Shown here: piece after piece, positions 26,562 through 36,099 of the stretch
Numbering within the stretch: the first letter of the stretch is position 1
How the letters are laid out: the number at the start of each line of letters is the position of its first letter
Assembly (NCBI RefSeq): GCF_015665295.1
Contig: NZ_JADFAJ010000007.1
Coordinates: 1-64,000, forward strand
DNA length: 64,000 nt
Reading direction: 5' to 3'
Source of the DNA: Maricaulis sp.
GTDB lineage: Bacteria; Pseudomonadota; Alphaproteobacteria; Caulobacterales; Maricaulaceae
Translations under genes and position numbers: made by a program
The notes under the pieces: generated by a model
The model's input: the letters and a program-made list of their open reading frames with translations, nothing else
Databases searched by the model: none
Told to the model about the DNA's origin: nothing

Positions 26562-27722
26562 CTAGCTGCGGGCGTGGCTTGTATCGATACCGTCTGTCTT
26601 CGCCCTGGACAGGTCGCAGGCGCGCAGGTCGGCAAAGCGCAGGCGCGCCTTTGACAGGTTGGCCGCTAGCTCGCGTCCGCCACCGAGTGTGAGCGGGTCG
26701 AGGCACGCGCCGCGCAGGTCCGCATGGGAGAGATCGGCGCCGGACAGGTCGGCGCCGCGCAGGTCCGCCTCGCGCAGATCACAGCGCCGCAGATCAGCGC
26801 CCACGAGGCGGGCGCCCTGAAGCTCGGCGCCGCGCATGTCGAGCCCCGAAAAATTGGCTCGGACCGCTTGCAGCGCGGTCAGCGGGGCTGCCGCGAGCGG
26901 TTCCACAGTGCGAAGGTCGAGGCCGTCCAGCCTTGCCGGACTGCCGTCCTTGCCGCTGGTGCGGACCCGCTTGATGTGGTCATCAATGCGCTGTTGTGGG
27001 GTTCTATGGTCAGTGTCGGCCGGCAAGTCCGGCAAATCGGGCGGATCGGGAAGGGGACCGGTGCGCATGCCCTTGGTCGTCGCCATGCTCAGATCGGCAT
27101 CGGCGGCCATGGTCCCGCGCAGGTCTGCATCGCTCAGATTGGCGCTGCCGAAACCTGTCGCCGTCATCAGAGCGCCGGCAAAGTTCGCCCCTTCCAGGTC
27201 AGCGCGATTGAAGCGCGTGCCGGCAAGGCTGGTTTCATCGAATTTCGCGCCCCGCGCGCTCACCCCTGCGAGACGCGCATTGTCGAGGACGGACCCGGAC
27301 AGGCTCGCGCCATCAAGACAGGTCGGCTGGCTGCTTGCCGCCGAGTGCTCGGATCCGGAACGCGCCAGTTCGCGAAAATCAGCGCCTTCGCAATGGCTGG
27401 CGCTGAGATCGGCGCCGCTGAAATCGCAGCCGCGCAGATCGGCACCCTCGAGCCGGCACCGGACCAGCCGCCCGTCATTCAACCGGGCTCCGGCGAGGCG
27501 GGCGCCGCGCAGGTCAGCGCCTTCCAGGTCACATCCGCTCATGATGCAGTCTCTCAGGTCCGCATCGCGCAGGTTTCGCGCCACCATCGACAGCCCGGCC
27601 AGGGACTGGCCGTTCAGGCGTGCAAGCTGGCCACCGGGCTGCCCGTCGAGCAGCCGAGCATGGGCCTCGCAGATCCGGTCGAGCGTGATCTGGTCGATGG
27701 AAGAGGCGGCGGTCTGGGGCAA
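26562..27722 (-). CDS. Pentapeptide repeat protein
   Basis: 386 residues from a TTG at 27722. It has many A(D/N)Lxx pentapeptides in two blocks (about residues 50-215 and 262-380), which should form right-handed quadrilateral beta-helices. They are separated by a linker rich in PDLPDL and a charged helix. Examples are DLEGADLRGARLAGA and ADLSGADLSHADLRG. The function is unknown; pentapeptide proteins may mimic DNA or act as scaffolds. No signal peptide. The frame stays open about 27 codons upstream of the TTG with protein-like sequence but no ATG or GTG, while an ATG with the natural-looking MNAF start lies in another frame at 27805, so a frameshift near the start is possible. Confidence 0.8.
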   Translation of the reverse strand: MPQTAASSIDQITLDRICEAHARLLDGQPGGQLARLNGQSLAGLSMVARNLRDADLRDCIMSGCDLEGADLRGARLAGARLNDGRLVRCRLEGADLRGCDFSGADLSASHCEGADFRELARSGSEHSAASSQPTCLDGASLSGSVLDNARLAGVSARGAKFDETSLAGTRFNRADLEGANFAGALMTATGFGSANLSDADLRGTMAADADLSMATTKGMRTGPLPDPPDLPDLPADTDHRTPQQRIDDHIKRVRTSGKDGSPARLDGLDLRTVEPLAAAPLTALQAVRANFSGLDMRGAELQGARLVGADLRRCDLREADLRGADLSGADLSHADLRGACLDPLTLGGGRELAANLSKARLRFADLRACDLSRAKTDGIDTSHARS

Positions 27723-28044
27723 GCGCGGGTCCGGTCTGACGGTCGGGATTCGGGGAGCTGTGTCGGCAGAATAGACGATGGCGGGACGTTCAGGAAAGCG
27801 TTCATGTCGGGTTCAGGGGCGCTGCGCCATCTTCATCCTCGAGATCAGCGGACACCTTTTTAGTCCCTCGCTCGTTCGCTGGGCTCGGTATCGTAAAGAT
27901 AGCCCCCGAAACGCCGATCGCCCCCAACGATCGGCGTTTCTTCATTCCGGCAGCCCGGTAAATGCGGCCCGCCCATGGGGTGACAGGTTTTGTCCATCGC
28001 CTCTGCCATTGTGATCCTCAACGAACACGCGATGGAGAGATCAA
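27723..28044. other. Intergenic region with hairpin between pentapeptide gene and small ORF
   Basis: 322 bases. The left part is the open but start-less extension of the pentapeptide reading frame (27723 to about 27808). The right part holds a strong inverted repeat at 27908-27940 and the leader of the small ORF at 28045. A minus-strand 65-codon ORF across the hairpin is not convincing. Confidence 0.4.
27908..27940 (+). terminator. Perfect 13-bp stem hairpin
   Basis: GAAACGCCGATCG / CGATCGGCGTTTC with a 7-nt loop CCCCCAA, followed by TTCATT. The stem is long enough for an intrinsic terminator reading to the right, but no gene on the plus strand ends just before it. It may end a small RNA transcribed from about 27860, or act as a palindromic site. 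Confidence 0.5.
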
Positions 28045-28293
28045 ATGGCAATCGCAATCAATGCATATGTTGACGGTGTCAGTGGCCTGCGCAATGTGGT
28101 CCCGCACCGCTTCCGTGACGGTTTCTATCGCATGCAGCGCCCCGGTGACGAGATCGACTGTCTGCATGTTGAAGACCTGCGCTCGGTGTGCCGCTACCTC
28201 AACAAGGGCTACCAGCTGGCGATGAGCACGGCGGACGGACACTCCATGCCGTGCTGGCAGTCGGCGGAAAGCGTCCGCATCGCGATCCGTTAG
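28045..28293 (+). CDS. Small conserved-looking protein of unknown function
   Basis: 82 residues starting at ATG 28045 with GGAGAGAT about six bases upstream. Composition is normal for a folded cytosolic protein; it begins MAIAINAYVDGVSG and contains two Cys and HRFRDGFYRM. No signal peptide or membrane segment. I recognise no family. It converges with the WYL regulator gene, ending 8 bases from it. Confidence 0.6.
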   Translation: MAIAINAYVDGVSGLRNVVPHRFRDGFYRMQRPGDEIDCLHVEDLRSVCRYLNKGYQLAMSTADGHSMPCWQSAESVRIAIR

Positions 28294-28300
28294 CGGCGGA

Positions 28301-29293
28301 TCAGGGAAGGCCCGGAAAATCGCTGCGGCGGTGATCCTTGACCATGGCCGCAAGTTCCGGCGGTGCAAGCACGTCGACCTGGTCGCCCCAGGCATAAAGG
28401 TGCCAGCACATTTCCAGCCAGCCACAGGCGTTGAAACGGATGATGAGCGAGCCGTCGTCTGTGGTCTCGCTGGTCTGGCCGGGATGGAAGCGGTAGCGAG
28501 CGGCGTGCGGCGCAGCCATCGGGGTGAATTTCCAGACGACTTCCGCGAACTCGCGCTCGTCCTGGAAAACACCGAAAGCCCGATTGGCATAGGCGTCGAA
28601 ATCAAATCCTGCCTCGCGGGCAAACCAGTCCTCGGTCGCCTCGGCGGCCTCGATGTCCTCGACCCGGAAATGCCGCATATGCCCGTCGGTCCGGTCGCGA
28701 TCGCGGCCGACCAGATAGCGCCGGGCGCCGAGCAGCAGGCCATAGGGCTCGATCCAGCGCTCGCGCGCCGTCTCGTCGCGGCGCCCGCGATAGCGGATTT
28801 TCAATACGAACGGCCCCTTGAGCGCATCGGCGATGGCCGCGTCGACCTGGGGATCCGAGGCCGGTTGCGGACCGGGACGAGCAGCGTGGCCCATGGCTTC
28901 GAGCAGGGCTTCCTCGTCAGCCTCGATCCGCGCGCGGCCACGATCCGGCATCAGGATATCAAGGGTCGACCGCAGGCTGCGCAATTGCCCGGCCTCGCGG
29001 GTCAGACCCTCACGGTCAAGTGTCGAGATGGCCAGCTCCAGCGCGGCGACCTCATCGGCCTGCGGGGCGAAAAATTCACCGACCCGACGCCGCGGCACCC
29101 GCCAGCGCTTGATGCCCTCGCTGTCGACATGATCCTCGGTGTCGGGAAAGACCTGTTCGAGCGCCTGTGTCATGCGCTGGGCCGTCCGGCGGACGCAGCC
29201 GAATTCGGTTTCGATCTCATTGAGTGAAATGCCGCTGTAATTGCTCGCCAGGCGGGCCAGGCGCAGCAGGTCGACGGCTTTGGAAAATGACAT
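28301..29293 (-). CDS. WYL-domain transcriptional regulator (YafY type)
   Basis: 330 residues from ATG 29293 with AGGGA upstream; the track ORF adds 31 residues of intergenic translation. The N-terminal winged helix covers residues 1-65 (LLRLARLASNYSGISLNEI, GCVRRTAQRMTQALEQVF). The WYL domain lies at about 145-225 (IRYRGRRDETARERWIEPYGLLL, then RRYLVGRDRD), with the WYL triad read here as YGLLLGARRYLV. A WCX-like C-terminal segment follows. Such proteins bind nucleotides or ssDNA and often repress stress or defence genes; no such target is adjacent. It diverges from the YihY gene. Confidence 0.88.
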   Translation of the reverse strand: MSFSKAVDLLRLARLASNYSGISLNEIETEFGCVRRTAQRMTQALEQVFPDTEDHVDSEGIKRWRVPRRRVGEFFAPQADEVAALELAISTLDREGLTREAGQLRSLRSTLDILMPDRGRARIEADEEALLEAMGHAARPGPQPASDPQVDAAIADALKGPFVLKIRYRGRRDETARERWIEPYGLLLGARRYLVGRDRDRTDGHMRHFRVEDIEAAEATEDWFAREAGFDFDAYANRAFGVFQDEREFAEVVWKFTPMAAPHAARYRFHPGQTSETTDDGSLIIRFNACGWLEMCWHLYAWGDQVDVLAPPELAAMVKDHRRSDFPGLP

Positions 29294-29373
29294 GTCGCAT
29301 CCCTGATTTTCTGTCCCGTCCCGCCGGCCCGATCTGCTAGACTCGGCGGCGCGCGAATTGCATTCGACAGGAC

Positions 29374-30288
29374 ATGGACGACGCACTCAACCCGAACCCG
29401 CCGAAACGGTCGTTTCTGATCCGTTTCACAAGCGTCATGATTGCCGCGATCAGCCGCTCGATGGCCCGTGATGTCATGCTGTTTGCCGGTGGCGCCTCCT
29501 TCTTCGGCATGCTGGCCCTGTTTCCGGCGATTGCGCTGGCGATGTCGGTCTATGGACTGGTGTTTTCCGCCAGCGATGCCGAACAGCAGATCGCGCGGAT
29601 CGCCGAAGTGATGCCGCCGGGCGCGCAGGACTTTGTGCTGGGCCAGATGGGTCGCCTGGCCGATGCGCCGATTGCGGCCCTGTCGCTGAACGGTTTCATC
29701 GCCCTGATGATCGCCCTGTTTGCCGCCTCGCGCGGCGCCAAGGCGATCATTGCCGGCCTCAACCATCTCGCCGAGGACCGGGATATCCGCAATATCCTGC
29801 AATTCAACATTCTGGCGATGATGAGCGTCCTGGTCGGCGGTGCCTTGCTGACCGCTGCCAATCTCGCCGTGCTCTTGATCCCGGTTCTCCTCGCCCGCCT
29901 TTTCCGCATGCTGGGGCTGGAGGCACTGGATATGGGGTCGATCGTCAATGAGTGGTCGGCCGCGGCCGCCTTCATGTTCATCGCGCTCGAACTGCTCTAC
30001 CGGGTTACCATGCGCAAACGCCAGGCGGCGGTGAGCTGGCGCGCATCGACCGCTGCCGCAATTGTTGCGACGGCGCTGTGGCTGGGACTGTCGAAAGGAT
30101 TTTCCACCTATGTCGGTGAAGTGATCGATTTCAGCGTTTACGGCTCACTCGGCGCACTTGTCGTCTTCCTTCTGTGGATTTATTGGTCCGCCTATGCCGT
30201 CTTCTTCGGTGGTGCCCTGGCTATCGAGATCGACAACCGGGTCAAGGCGGCTCGCGGCGAGGGCCAGTCGATTTCAGGCGCGGGCTAG
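29374..30288 (+). CDS. YihY/BrkB family inner-membrane protein
   Basis: 304 residues with about six transmembrane helices. Family marks include DVMLFAGGASFFGMLALFPAIAL at the first helix, ASRGAKAIIAGLNH, and the C-terminal VYGSLGALVVFLLWIYWSAY segment. The family was once called ribonuclease BN by mistake; its true function is unresolved. The ATG at 29374 directly follows GACAGGAC. It is transcribed away from the WYL regulator, so shared control is possible but unproven. Confidence 0.9.
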   Translation: MDDALNPNPPKRSFLIRFTSVMIAAISRSMARDVMLFAGGASFFGMLALFPAIALAMSVYGLVFSASDAEQQIARIAEVMPPGAQDFVLGQMGRLADAPIAALSLNGFIALMIALFAASRGAKAIIAGLNHLAEDRDIRNILQFNILAMMSVLVGGALLTAANLAVLLIPVLLARLFRMLGLEALDMGSIVNEWSAAAAFMFIALELLYRVTMRKRQAAVSWRASTAAAIVATALWLGLSKGFSTYVGEVIDFSVYGSLGALVVFLLWIYWSAYAVFFGGALAIEIDNRVKAARGEGQSISGAG

Positions 30289-30348
30289 CTATTTGCCGCG
30301 CCCGCGATATAAACATGAACCGAATATCAACTTCGAAACGGGGTTCGC

Positions 30349-31053
30349 ATGAAAAAGGTATTTTCCGACGCCCAGGCCGCGCTTGACGGCCTGGTCTTCG
30401 ACGGGATGACGATCATGGCCGGCGGGTTCGGCCTGTGCGGCATTCCGGAGAATTCCATCGCCGCCCTGCACAAGGCGGGCGTGAAGGACCTCACTGTCAT
30501 CTCCAACAATTGCGGTGTCGACGGTTTCGGTCTCGGTGTCCTGCTCGATGCCAAGCAGATCAAGAAGATGGTCTCCTCCTATGTGGGTGAAAACAAGGAG
30601 TTCGAGCGCCAATTCCTGTCCGGCGAGCTGGAGCTGGAATTCAATCCGCAGGGCACGCTGGCCGAGCGGATCCGCGCCGGCGGTGCCGGCATACCGGGCT
30701 TTTTCACCAAGACCGGTGTCGGCACGCTGATCGCCGAGGGCAAGGAGCACCGCGAGTTCGACGGCGAGACCTATATCATGGAGACCGGCCTCAAGGCGGA
30801 TGTTTCCATCGTCAAGGCCTGGAAGGCCGACCCGCAGGGCAATCTGGTCTTCCGCAAGACCGCCCGCAATTTCAACCCGATGATGGCAACGGCCGGCAAG
30901 GTCACCGTGGCCGAGGTCGAGGAAATCGTCGAGCTTGGTTCGCTCGATCCGGACGAGATCCACACGCCGGGCATTTTTGTGCAGCGCCTGTTTGTGGGTG
31001 AATTCGAGAAACGCATCGAGCAGCGCACGGTGCGCGAAAGGGAGGTCGCATAA
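30349..31053 (+). CDS. scoA: 3-oxoacid CoA-transferase subunit A
   Basis: 234 residues. Alpha subunit of the succinyl-CoA:3-ketoacid (or acetate) CoA-transferase family, used to activate acetoacetate with CoA. Features: [18 protein letters not shown], the glycine-rich [12 protein letters not shown], and [14 protein letters not shown] 30349 follows GGGTTCGC. Overlaps scoB by one base (TAATG), so the two subunits are coupled. Together with phaC elsewhere in the window it fits a cell that stores and reuses 3-hydroxybutyrate. Confidence 0.94.
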   Translation: MKKVFSDAQAALDGLVFDGMTIMAGGFGLCGIPENSIAALHKAGVKDLTVISNNCGVDGFGLGVLLDAKQIKKMVSSYVGENKEFERQFLSGELELEFNPQGTLAERIRAGGAGIPGFFTKTGVGTLIAEGKEHREFDGETYIMETGLKADVSIVKAWKADPQGNLVFRKTARNFNPMMATAGKVTVAEVEEIVELGSLDPDEIHTPGIFVQRLFVGEFEKRIEQRTVREREVA

Positions 31054-31712
31054 TGGCCTGGACACGTGATGAAATGGCGGCCCGCGCCGCCCGGGAACTG
31101 GAAGACGGTTTCTATGTCAATCTCGGCATCGGCATTCCGACGCTGGTGGCCAATCATATCGCTGACGATATCGACGTCACCCTGCAGTCGGAAAACGGCA
31201 TGCTGGGCATGGGGCCCTTTCCCTATGATGACGAGGTTGATCCCGATCTGATCAATGCCGGCAAGCAGACGATCACCGAGCTGCGCCGCACCTCCTATTT
31301 CTCCTCGGCCGACAGTTTCGCCATGATCCGGGGCGGTCATATCGACCTGTCCATCCTTGGCGCGATGGAGATTTCCGAGACGGGTGACATTGCCAACTGG
31401 ATGATCCCGGGCAAGCTGGTCAAAGGCATGGGCGGCGCGATGGATCTGGTCGCCGGTGTCAAGCGCGTCGTGGTGATCATGGATCATGCCAACAAGGCCG
31501 GCGAGCCGAAGCTCCTGAAGGAATGCACCCTGCCGCTGACCGGCAAGGCCTGTGTTGATCGCATCATCACCACGCTCGGCGTGTTTGATGTGGTCGAGGA
31601 CGGTCTCAAGCTGATCGAGCTTGCGCCCGGTGTCTCGCTGGACCTCGTGGCCGCCCAGACAGAGGCAAAATACACGGTCTCCGACGGCCTGCTCCAGCAC
31701 GAGCCTGCCTGA
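31053..31712 (+). CDS. scoB: 3-oxoacid CoA-transferase subunit B
   Basis: 219 residues. Beta subunit carrying the catalytic glutamate in [11 protein letters not shown], where a glutamyl-CoA thioester forms during catalysis. Also visible are [16 protein letters not shown] and [15 protein letters not shown]. Followed after about 30 bases by a strong hairpin, so scoAB is likely a two-gene transcript. Confidence 0.94.
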   Translation: MAWTRDEMAARAARELEDGFYVNLGIGIPTLVANHIADDIDVTLQSENGMLGMGPFPYDDEVDPDLINAGKQTITELRRTSYFSSADSFAMIRGGHIDLSILGAMEISETGDIANWMIPGKLVKGMGGAMDLVAGVKRVVVIMDHANKAGEPKLLKECTLPLTGKACVDRIITTLGVFDVVEDGLKLIELAPGVSLDLVAAQTEAKYTVSDGLLQHEPA

Positions 31713-31744
31713 CTGTATTCAGGCGACAAGTTATTGAAATGAGG

Positions 31745-31772
31745 AGGCGGTTCACTGAAATGTGAGCCGCCT
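31745..31772 (+). terminator. Intrinsic terminator after scoAB
   Basis: AGGCGGTTCAC / GTGAGCCGCCT forms an 11-bp stem (one G-T pair) with a 6-nt loop, followed by TAGCATTGTTT. Position and shape fit a terminator of the scoAB transcript. Confidence 0.75.
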
Positions 31773-31848
31773 TAGCATTGTTTAATCCGGATTTCACACT
31801 GCCAGCCGGGTCGGCTCGGTTAGGACAGGCATGCGAGGGGAGACTCAC

Positions 31849-34800
31849 ATGCCACTGACACGCTTGTCACTGAACAATCCGGCTGCGGTTTTTGTCGGGA
31901 TCGCTCTGATCGTCCTGATCGGGATTGTCGCCTTCACCCGGCTGCCCATCCAGCTCTTCCCCGACACGGAACGCCCCCAGGTCAATATCGCGACCTTCTG
32001 GCGCTCGGCCTCGCCACTGGAAATGGAAAGCGAGATCATCGAGCCGCAGGAGCAATTGCTCACCGGTCTGCCCGGTCTCGAGGAGATGCGGGTCTTTGTG
32101 GGCGAGGGCTCGGCCTTCATCAATCTCACCTTTGCGCTCGAAACCGACATGACCCAGACGGCGATCGACATATCGAATCGCCTGTCGCAATTGCCGCCCC
32201 TGCCGCGCGATGCGATCGGTCCGAATATTGGCGGTTTCGGCGGCGATGCGCAGCAGAGCCTGATCTGGTTCTTCATGCAGGCGCTGCCCGGAAACCCGAA
32301 CGAGATCCATGATTACTCCGCCTTCGTGGAGGATACGATTATCCCGCGCCTCGAGGGTATTCCCGGTGTCGCCAGTGTGCAGATCGGGTGGGGGCAGCGA
32401 CCGGAGGAATTGCAGGTCACAATCGACCCTTACCGCGCTGCTGCGCTGGGCGTGACCCTGCCGCAGATTTCCGCAGCGATCGTCAATAATTCCGACGTTT
32501 CCGGCGGCAATGCTGAAATCGGACGCCGCTCCTACCAGATGCGGTTCGAGGGTGAGTTCGAACCGGAAGAGCTGGACGAGCTGGTGATCGTCTGGCGCGA
32601 CGGCATGCCGGTCCGGTTGGGGGATGTGGCCACGGTTGCGGTCAATTATGGCGAGCGCAATAATTTCACCTACCAGAACGGCAATCCCGCCATGGGGCTG
32701 GAAGTGCGCCGCCAGCCAGGTGCGAACGTCCTCGCGGCCCTCGATGCCGTGAAGGCAGAAGTCGCTGACATCAACGAAAACCTGCTCGCCGAGCGCCAGC
32801 TTGTCATGGCACCGTCCTTTGACGCGTCAGTCTTCATCATGCGGGCGATTGACCTGTTGCGGACCAATCTCGTGCTGGGTGTGGTGCTGGCGATCTTCGG
32901 GCTCTGGCTCTTCCTGCGCCGGGCGCGGGCGACATTGATCATCTCGCTGGCCATCCCGGTTTCGCTGCTTTCGACCCTGATCGTGCTTTTCCTGCTGGGG
33001 CGCTCGCTCAATGTGATCTCGCTGGCGGGCCTGGCCTTTGCCACCGGCATGGTCATGGATGCGGCGATCATCGTGCTGGAGAACATCATCCGGCGACGGG
33101 AGGCGGGCGAAGACGCCGACACGGCCTCCGACAAGGGCGCTCGGCAGGTCTGGGGCGCGCTCCTGGCGTCTACCACGACGACGGTCGCGATCTTCCTGCC
33201 CATCATTTTCACGCGAAACGCAGAAGGCCAGATATTCGCCGATCTGGCGGTGACGATTGCGGTCGGGGTTGCGATCTCGATGATTGTTGCCGTGACCGTC
33301 TTGCCGGTCGCGGCGAAATACTGGGTGCGCGATCGGGCGATCGTGACGCAGCAACCCATTCTCAACCGGATCGGCGATTTCGTGCTGATGATCAGTGACA
33401 GGCCGCGGCGGCGCATTGCCGTGGTGGCGAGCCTGATCATCCTGCCGCTGGTCTTCACCTGGTTCCAGCGACCGGACATGGATTACCTGCCGCCCGTGCG
33501 CCGTGACGCAGTCGATGTCTTTTTCATGTTTCCGCCCGGTTCCAATCTCGACTGGGTCGAGGAAGAGGTCGCCGCCACCGTCATTGAACGCCTCGCACCC
33601 TATATGAGTGGCGAACGGGAACCGGCCCTGCGCAATTACTATTTCGGCACCTTCCCCGGCGGCGGCGGCGCAACGGCCGGCATTCGCGTTCTCGACCAGT
33701 CCCGCGTCGGCGAGCTGGAACGCATCGTCCGCGAGGAAATCATTACCGGGATTCCCGACGTCGTCGGTTTCGCCCAGCAGGGCAGCCTGTTCGGCGGCTT
33801 CTCGCAAGGCGGCAATATCCAGGTCAATATCCAGTCCTCGGACGAGAGCGCCCGCGCGCGGGCGACCCAGGTCGGCCTGCAAATGCTTCGTGAGCGTTTT
33901 CCCGGCGTGAACATCAATGCCAATCCGCCCCCGCAATCGACCCAGCCACGCCTGACACTGGTGCCGGATGATCGCCGGATCCAGGAAGCCGGCTGGGCCC
34001 GACGCAATGTCGCCGGCATGATTTCCATGCTCGGGGACGGCCAGTTCATCGGCGAGTATTTTGATGGTGAGAGCCGGATGAACATCATCCTGCGTTCCGA
34101 AGGCTGGGACACGCCGGACCAGCTCGCCGGGCTTCCCATCGCAACGCCGACCGGTGCGGTCGTGCCGCTGGGTGATCTCGTGCAAATCCGCGAGGAAGTG
34201 GGTGTCGGTGGCATCCAGCGCCTCAATCGTCGGCGGACCGTCACCATCAATATCAACCAGCCCGACGGCGTATCGCTGGAAGAGATTCTCAGCGTGGTCC
34301 AGGACGAGGTCGAGCCGGCCATTCGCGCGGAACTCCCGCCGGACGGCTCGGTGATCTATGGCGGCAGCGCCGACAGTCTCGACCGGGCCATCAATACCAT
34401 GCTGATGAATATGGGCATGGCGATGGTGATCCTCTTCCTGATCCTTGCCGGCATGTTTCGCTCACTCCGAGATGCGGTGCTTGTACTGGTCTCGATCCCG
34501 CTGGCCGGGGTTGGCGGGGTCGCGATGCTGCAGATCCTCAATCTGTTCGTGACGCAGCCACTCGATCTGCTCACCATGATGGGCTTCGTCATTCTGCTCG
34601 GCCTGGTGATCAATAATGCCATCCTCCTGGTCGATCAGACCCGGCAGGGCGAACGCGACGGGTTGGGCTGCCGCGAGGCGGTGGAGCAAGCCCTGCAAAT
34701 GCGCCTGCGGCCGATCTTCATGTCGACCATGACCAGCCTGCTGGGCATGCTGCCACTGCTTCTGGTGCCCGGCGTCGGCAGTGCGATCTATCGCGGCCTC

Positions 34801-34932
34801 GCTGCCGCCATTGTCGGCGGCATGAGTATCAGCCTGGTCTTCACCCTTGTCCTCATTCCCTGCCTGCTGCGGCTGGGTGAGGCCAAGCGGTCGCCGATTG
34901 CACTTTCAACCCCGACAGTCCCGGCCGAATAG
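31849..34932 (+). CDS. RND family efflux transporter permease
   Basis: 1027 residues from ATG 31849, with GGGGAGA upstream (six codons inside the track start). Inner-membrane proton-driven pump of the AcrB/HAE-1 superfamily: one N-terminal helix (AVFVGIALIVLIGIVAF), porter domain, helices 2-6 including the proton-relay segment GLAFATGMVMDAAIIVLENI, second porter domain, and C-terminal helices with GFVILLGLVINNAILLVDQ. It is followed by its periplasmic adaptor. No TolC-type gene is in the window. Substrate unknown; HAE-type rather than metal-type since no metal Met/His clusters stand out. Confidence 0.93.
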   Translation: MPLTRLSLNNPAAVFVGIALIVLIGIVAFTRLPIQLFPDTERPQVNIATFWRSASPLEMESEIIEPQEQLLTGLPGLEEMRVFVGEGSAFINLTFALETDMTQTAIDISNRLSQLPPLPRDAIGPNIGGFGGDAQQSLIWFFMQALPGNPNEIHDYSAFVEDTIIPRLEGIPGVASVQIGWGQRPEELQVTIDPYRAAALGVTLPQISAAIVNNSDVSGGNAEIGRRSYQMRFEGEFEPEELDELVIVWRDGMPVRLGDVATVAVNYGERNNFTYQNGNPAMGLEVRRQPGANVLAALDAVKAEVADINENLLAERQLVMAPSFDASVFIMRAIDLLRTNLVLGVVLAIFGLWLFLRRARATLIISLAIPVSLLSTLIVLFLLGRSLNVISLAGLAFATGMVMDAAIIVLENIIRRREAGEDADTASDKGARQVWGALLASTTTTVAIFLPIIFTRNAEGQIFADLAVTIAVGVAISMIVAVTVLPVAAKYWVRDRAIVTQQPILNRIGDFVLMISDRPRRRIAVVASLIILPLVFTWFQRPDMDYLPPVRRDAVDVFFMFPPGSNLDWVEEEVAATVIERLAPYMSGEREPALRNYYFGTFPGGGGATAGIRVLDQSRVGELERIVREEIITGIPDVVGFAQQGSLFGGFSQGGNIQVNIQSSDESARARATQVGLQMLRERFPGVNINANPPPQSTQPRLTLVPDDRRIQEAGWARRNVAGMISMLGDGQFIGEYFDGESRMNIILRSEGWDTPDQLAGLPIATPTGAVVPLGDLVQIREEVGVGGIQRLNRRRTVTININQPDGVSLEEILSVVQDEVEPAIRAELPPDGSVIYGGSADSLDRAINTMLMNMGMAMVILFLILAGMFRSLRDAVLVLVSIPLAGVGGVAMLQILNLFVTQPLDLLTMMGFVILLGLVINNAILLVDQTRQGERDGLGCREAVEQALQMRLRPIFMSTMTSLLGMLPLLLVPGVGSAIYRGLAAAIVGGMSISLVFTLVLIPCLLRLGEAKRSPIALSTPTVPAE

Positions 34933-34953
34933 GCCATCAGCGGAGGCACATCC

Positions 34954-36027
34954 ATGCTGACCCATGCCATCCATCGCGCGCTTTCACCGCTTGCCGTCTT
35001 CATCGGGCTCGTCGTTGCGGTCCCGTCAGCCCCGGCCCAGCAGTCACCGCCTCCGGCGGTTGTGCGGACCGCCGATGTCGTCGCGCTCGACATGGCCCGG
35101 ACCATCACGACCCCGGCCAGCGTGATGTCGCGCAATGATGCCCAGATCGCCGCCGAAGCCTCCGGCCGCATCAGTTTCATCGCCGAGCCCGGCGATGAAA
35201 TAGCGGAAGGCGGGCTGATCGCCCAGATGGATGATCGGCAGGCCCGCATTGACCTGGAATCGGCCCGGGCCAGGCATGCGCGGGCGGCGGCCAATGCGAG
35301 CTACCAGAATGCCGAGGCCTTGCGTTACCAACAATTGGCAGAAAACGGCACAGTGCCGGCGACGCGCCTGCGCGAGGTCGAGTTGGCGCGTGACCTGGCC
35401 GTGCAGGATGCCCGCGAGGCGCGCTCGGCGCTCGACCGGGCCGAGCTGGCGCTGGAGCGGACGCAGATCCGTGCCCCTTTCGCCGGCCGTGTTGCAGAAC
35501 GCCTGATCCAGGTGGGGGAATTGTCGGCACCGGGGCGGGACATCGCGCGCCTCGTGGATATCGAGCACAAGGAGGCGGTCGCGCAGGTCCCCGTCGCCGT
35601 GGCGCCCTTTCTTCGCGTCGGCATGAATGTGACGCTGTCGCTGTCGGACGACAGCGCCATCCGGGCGCCGATCCGCGCCATCATTCCGGTCGGCAACGCG
35701 GTTTCGCGAACGTTCGAGGTCCGCATCGACCTGGAGGGGTCGGACTGGATCATCGGGTCGGCCGCCCGCGTGGCCTTGCCCACCGAGACGCCCCGGACGC
35801 AACTCGCCGCGCCCTATGACGCGGTGATCTTGCGGGCCAATGGCAATTTCATTTTCGTGATTGACGCTGAGTCAGTCGCCCACCAGGTCGCCGTCGCGCC
35901 GGGCGTGCGGACAGATGGCTATATCGCCATCGCGGGCGAGGTTGAAGTCGGGGACCGCGTCGTGGTTTCCGGTGCCGAGACCCTGTCGGAAGGCCGCGTG
36001 GTGAGTGAATTGGGAGAGGACGCGTAG
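34954..36027 (+). CDS. RND efflux periplasmic adaptor (membrane fusion protein)
   Basis: 357 residues with a signal peptide (ending in PSAPAQQ). Lipoyl/hairpin layout: SGRISFIAEPGDEIAEGGLIAQMD, alpha-hairpin with repeated Ala/Glu/Arg at about residues 90-165, then the return strand IRAPFAGRVAERLIQVGELSAPG, a beta-barrel domain and the membrane-proximal domain. No lipobox Cys, so it is probably anchored by the pump or by an uncleaved signal. Translated 21 bases after the permease, same operon. Confidence 0.92.
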   Translation: MLTHAIHRALSPLAVFIGLVVAVPSAPAQQSPPPAVVRTADVVALDMARTITTPASVMSRNDAQIAAEASGRISFIAEPGDEIAEGGLIAQMDDRQARIDLESARARHARAAANASYQNAEALRYQQLAENGTVPATRLREVELARDLAVQDAREARSALDRAELALERTQIRAPFAGRVAERLIQVGELSAPGRDIARLVDIEHKEAVAQVPVAVAPFLRVGMNVTLSLSDDSAIRAPIRAIIPVGNAVSRTFEVRIDLEGSDWIIGSAARVALPTETPRTQLAAPYDAVILRANGNFIFVIDAESVAHQVAVAPGVRTDGYIAIAGEVEVGDRVVVSGAETLSEGRVVSELGEDA

Positions 36028-36099
36028 AAAGATGAGCGAATCTCGACAACTTCATTTATAGGTTGCATTCTCCGCATCACTCGGGGGACGAGGTTTGCC

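Noticed and set aside
26562-27722. Repeat-rich region considered as a CRISPR or satellite array
   Set aside because: The periodicity is of pentapeptide codons (15 bp) within one ORF, with degenerate units and no spacers.
27860-28057. 65-codon minus-strand ORF across the hairpin
   Set aside because: No ribosome-binding site, overlaps the start of the ORF at 28045 and a strong hairpin; unlikely to be translated.
32827-34185. 452-codon minus-strand ORF
   Set aside because: Antisense shadow of the RND permease; Arg/His/Gly-rich without any motif.
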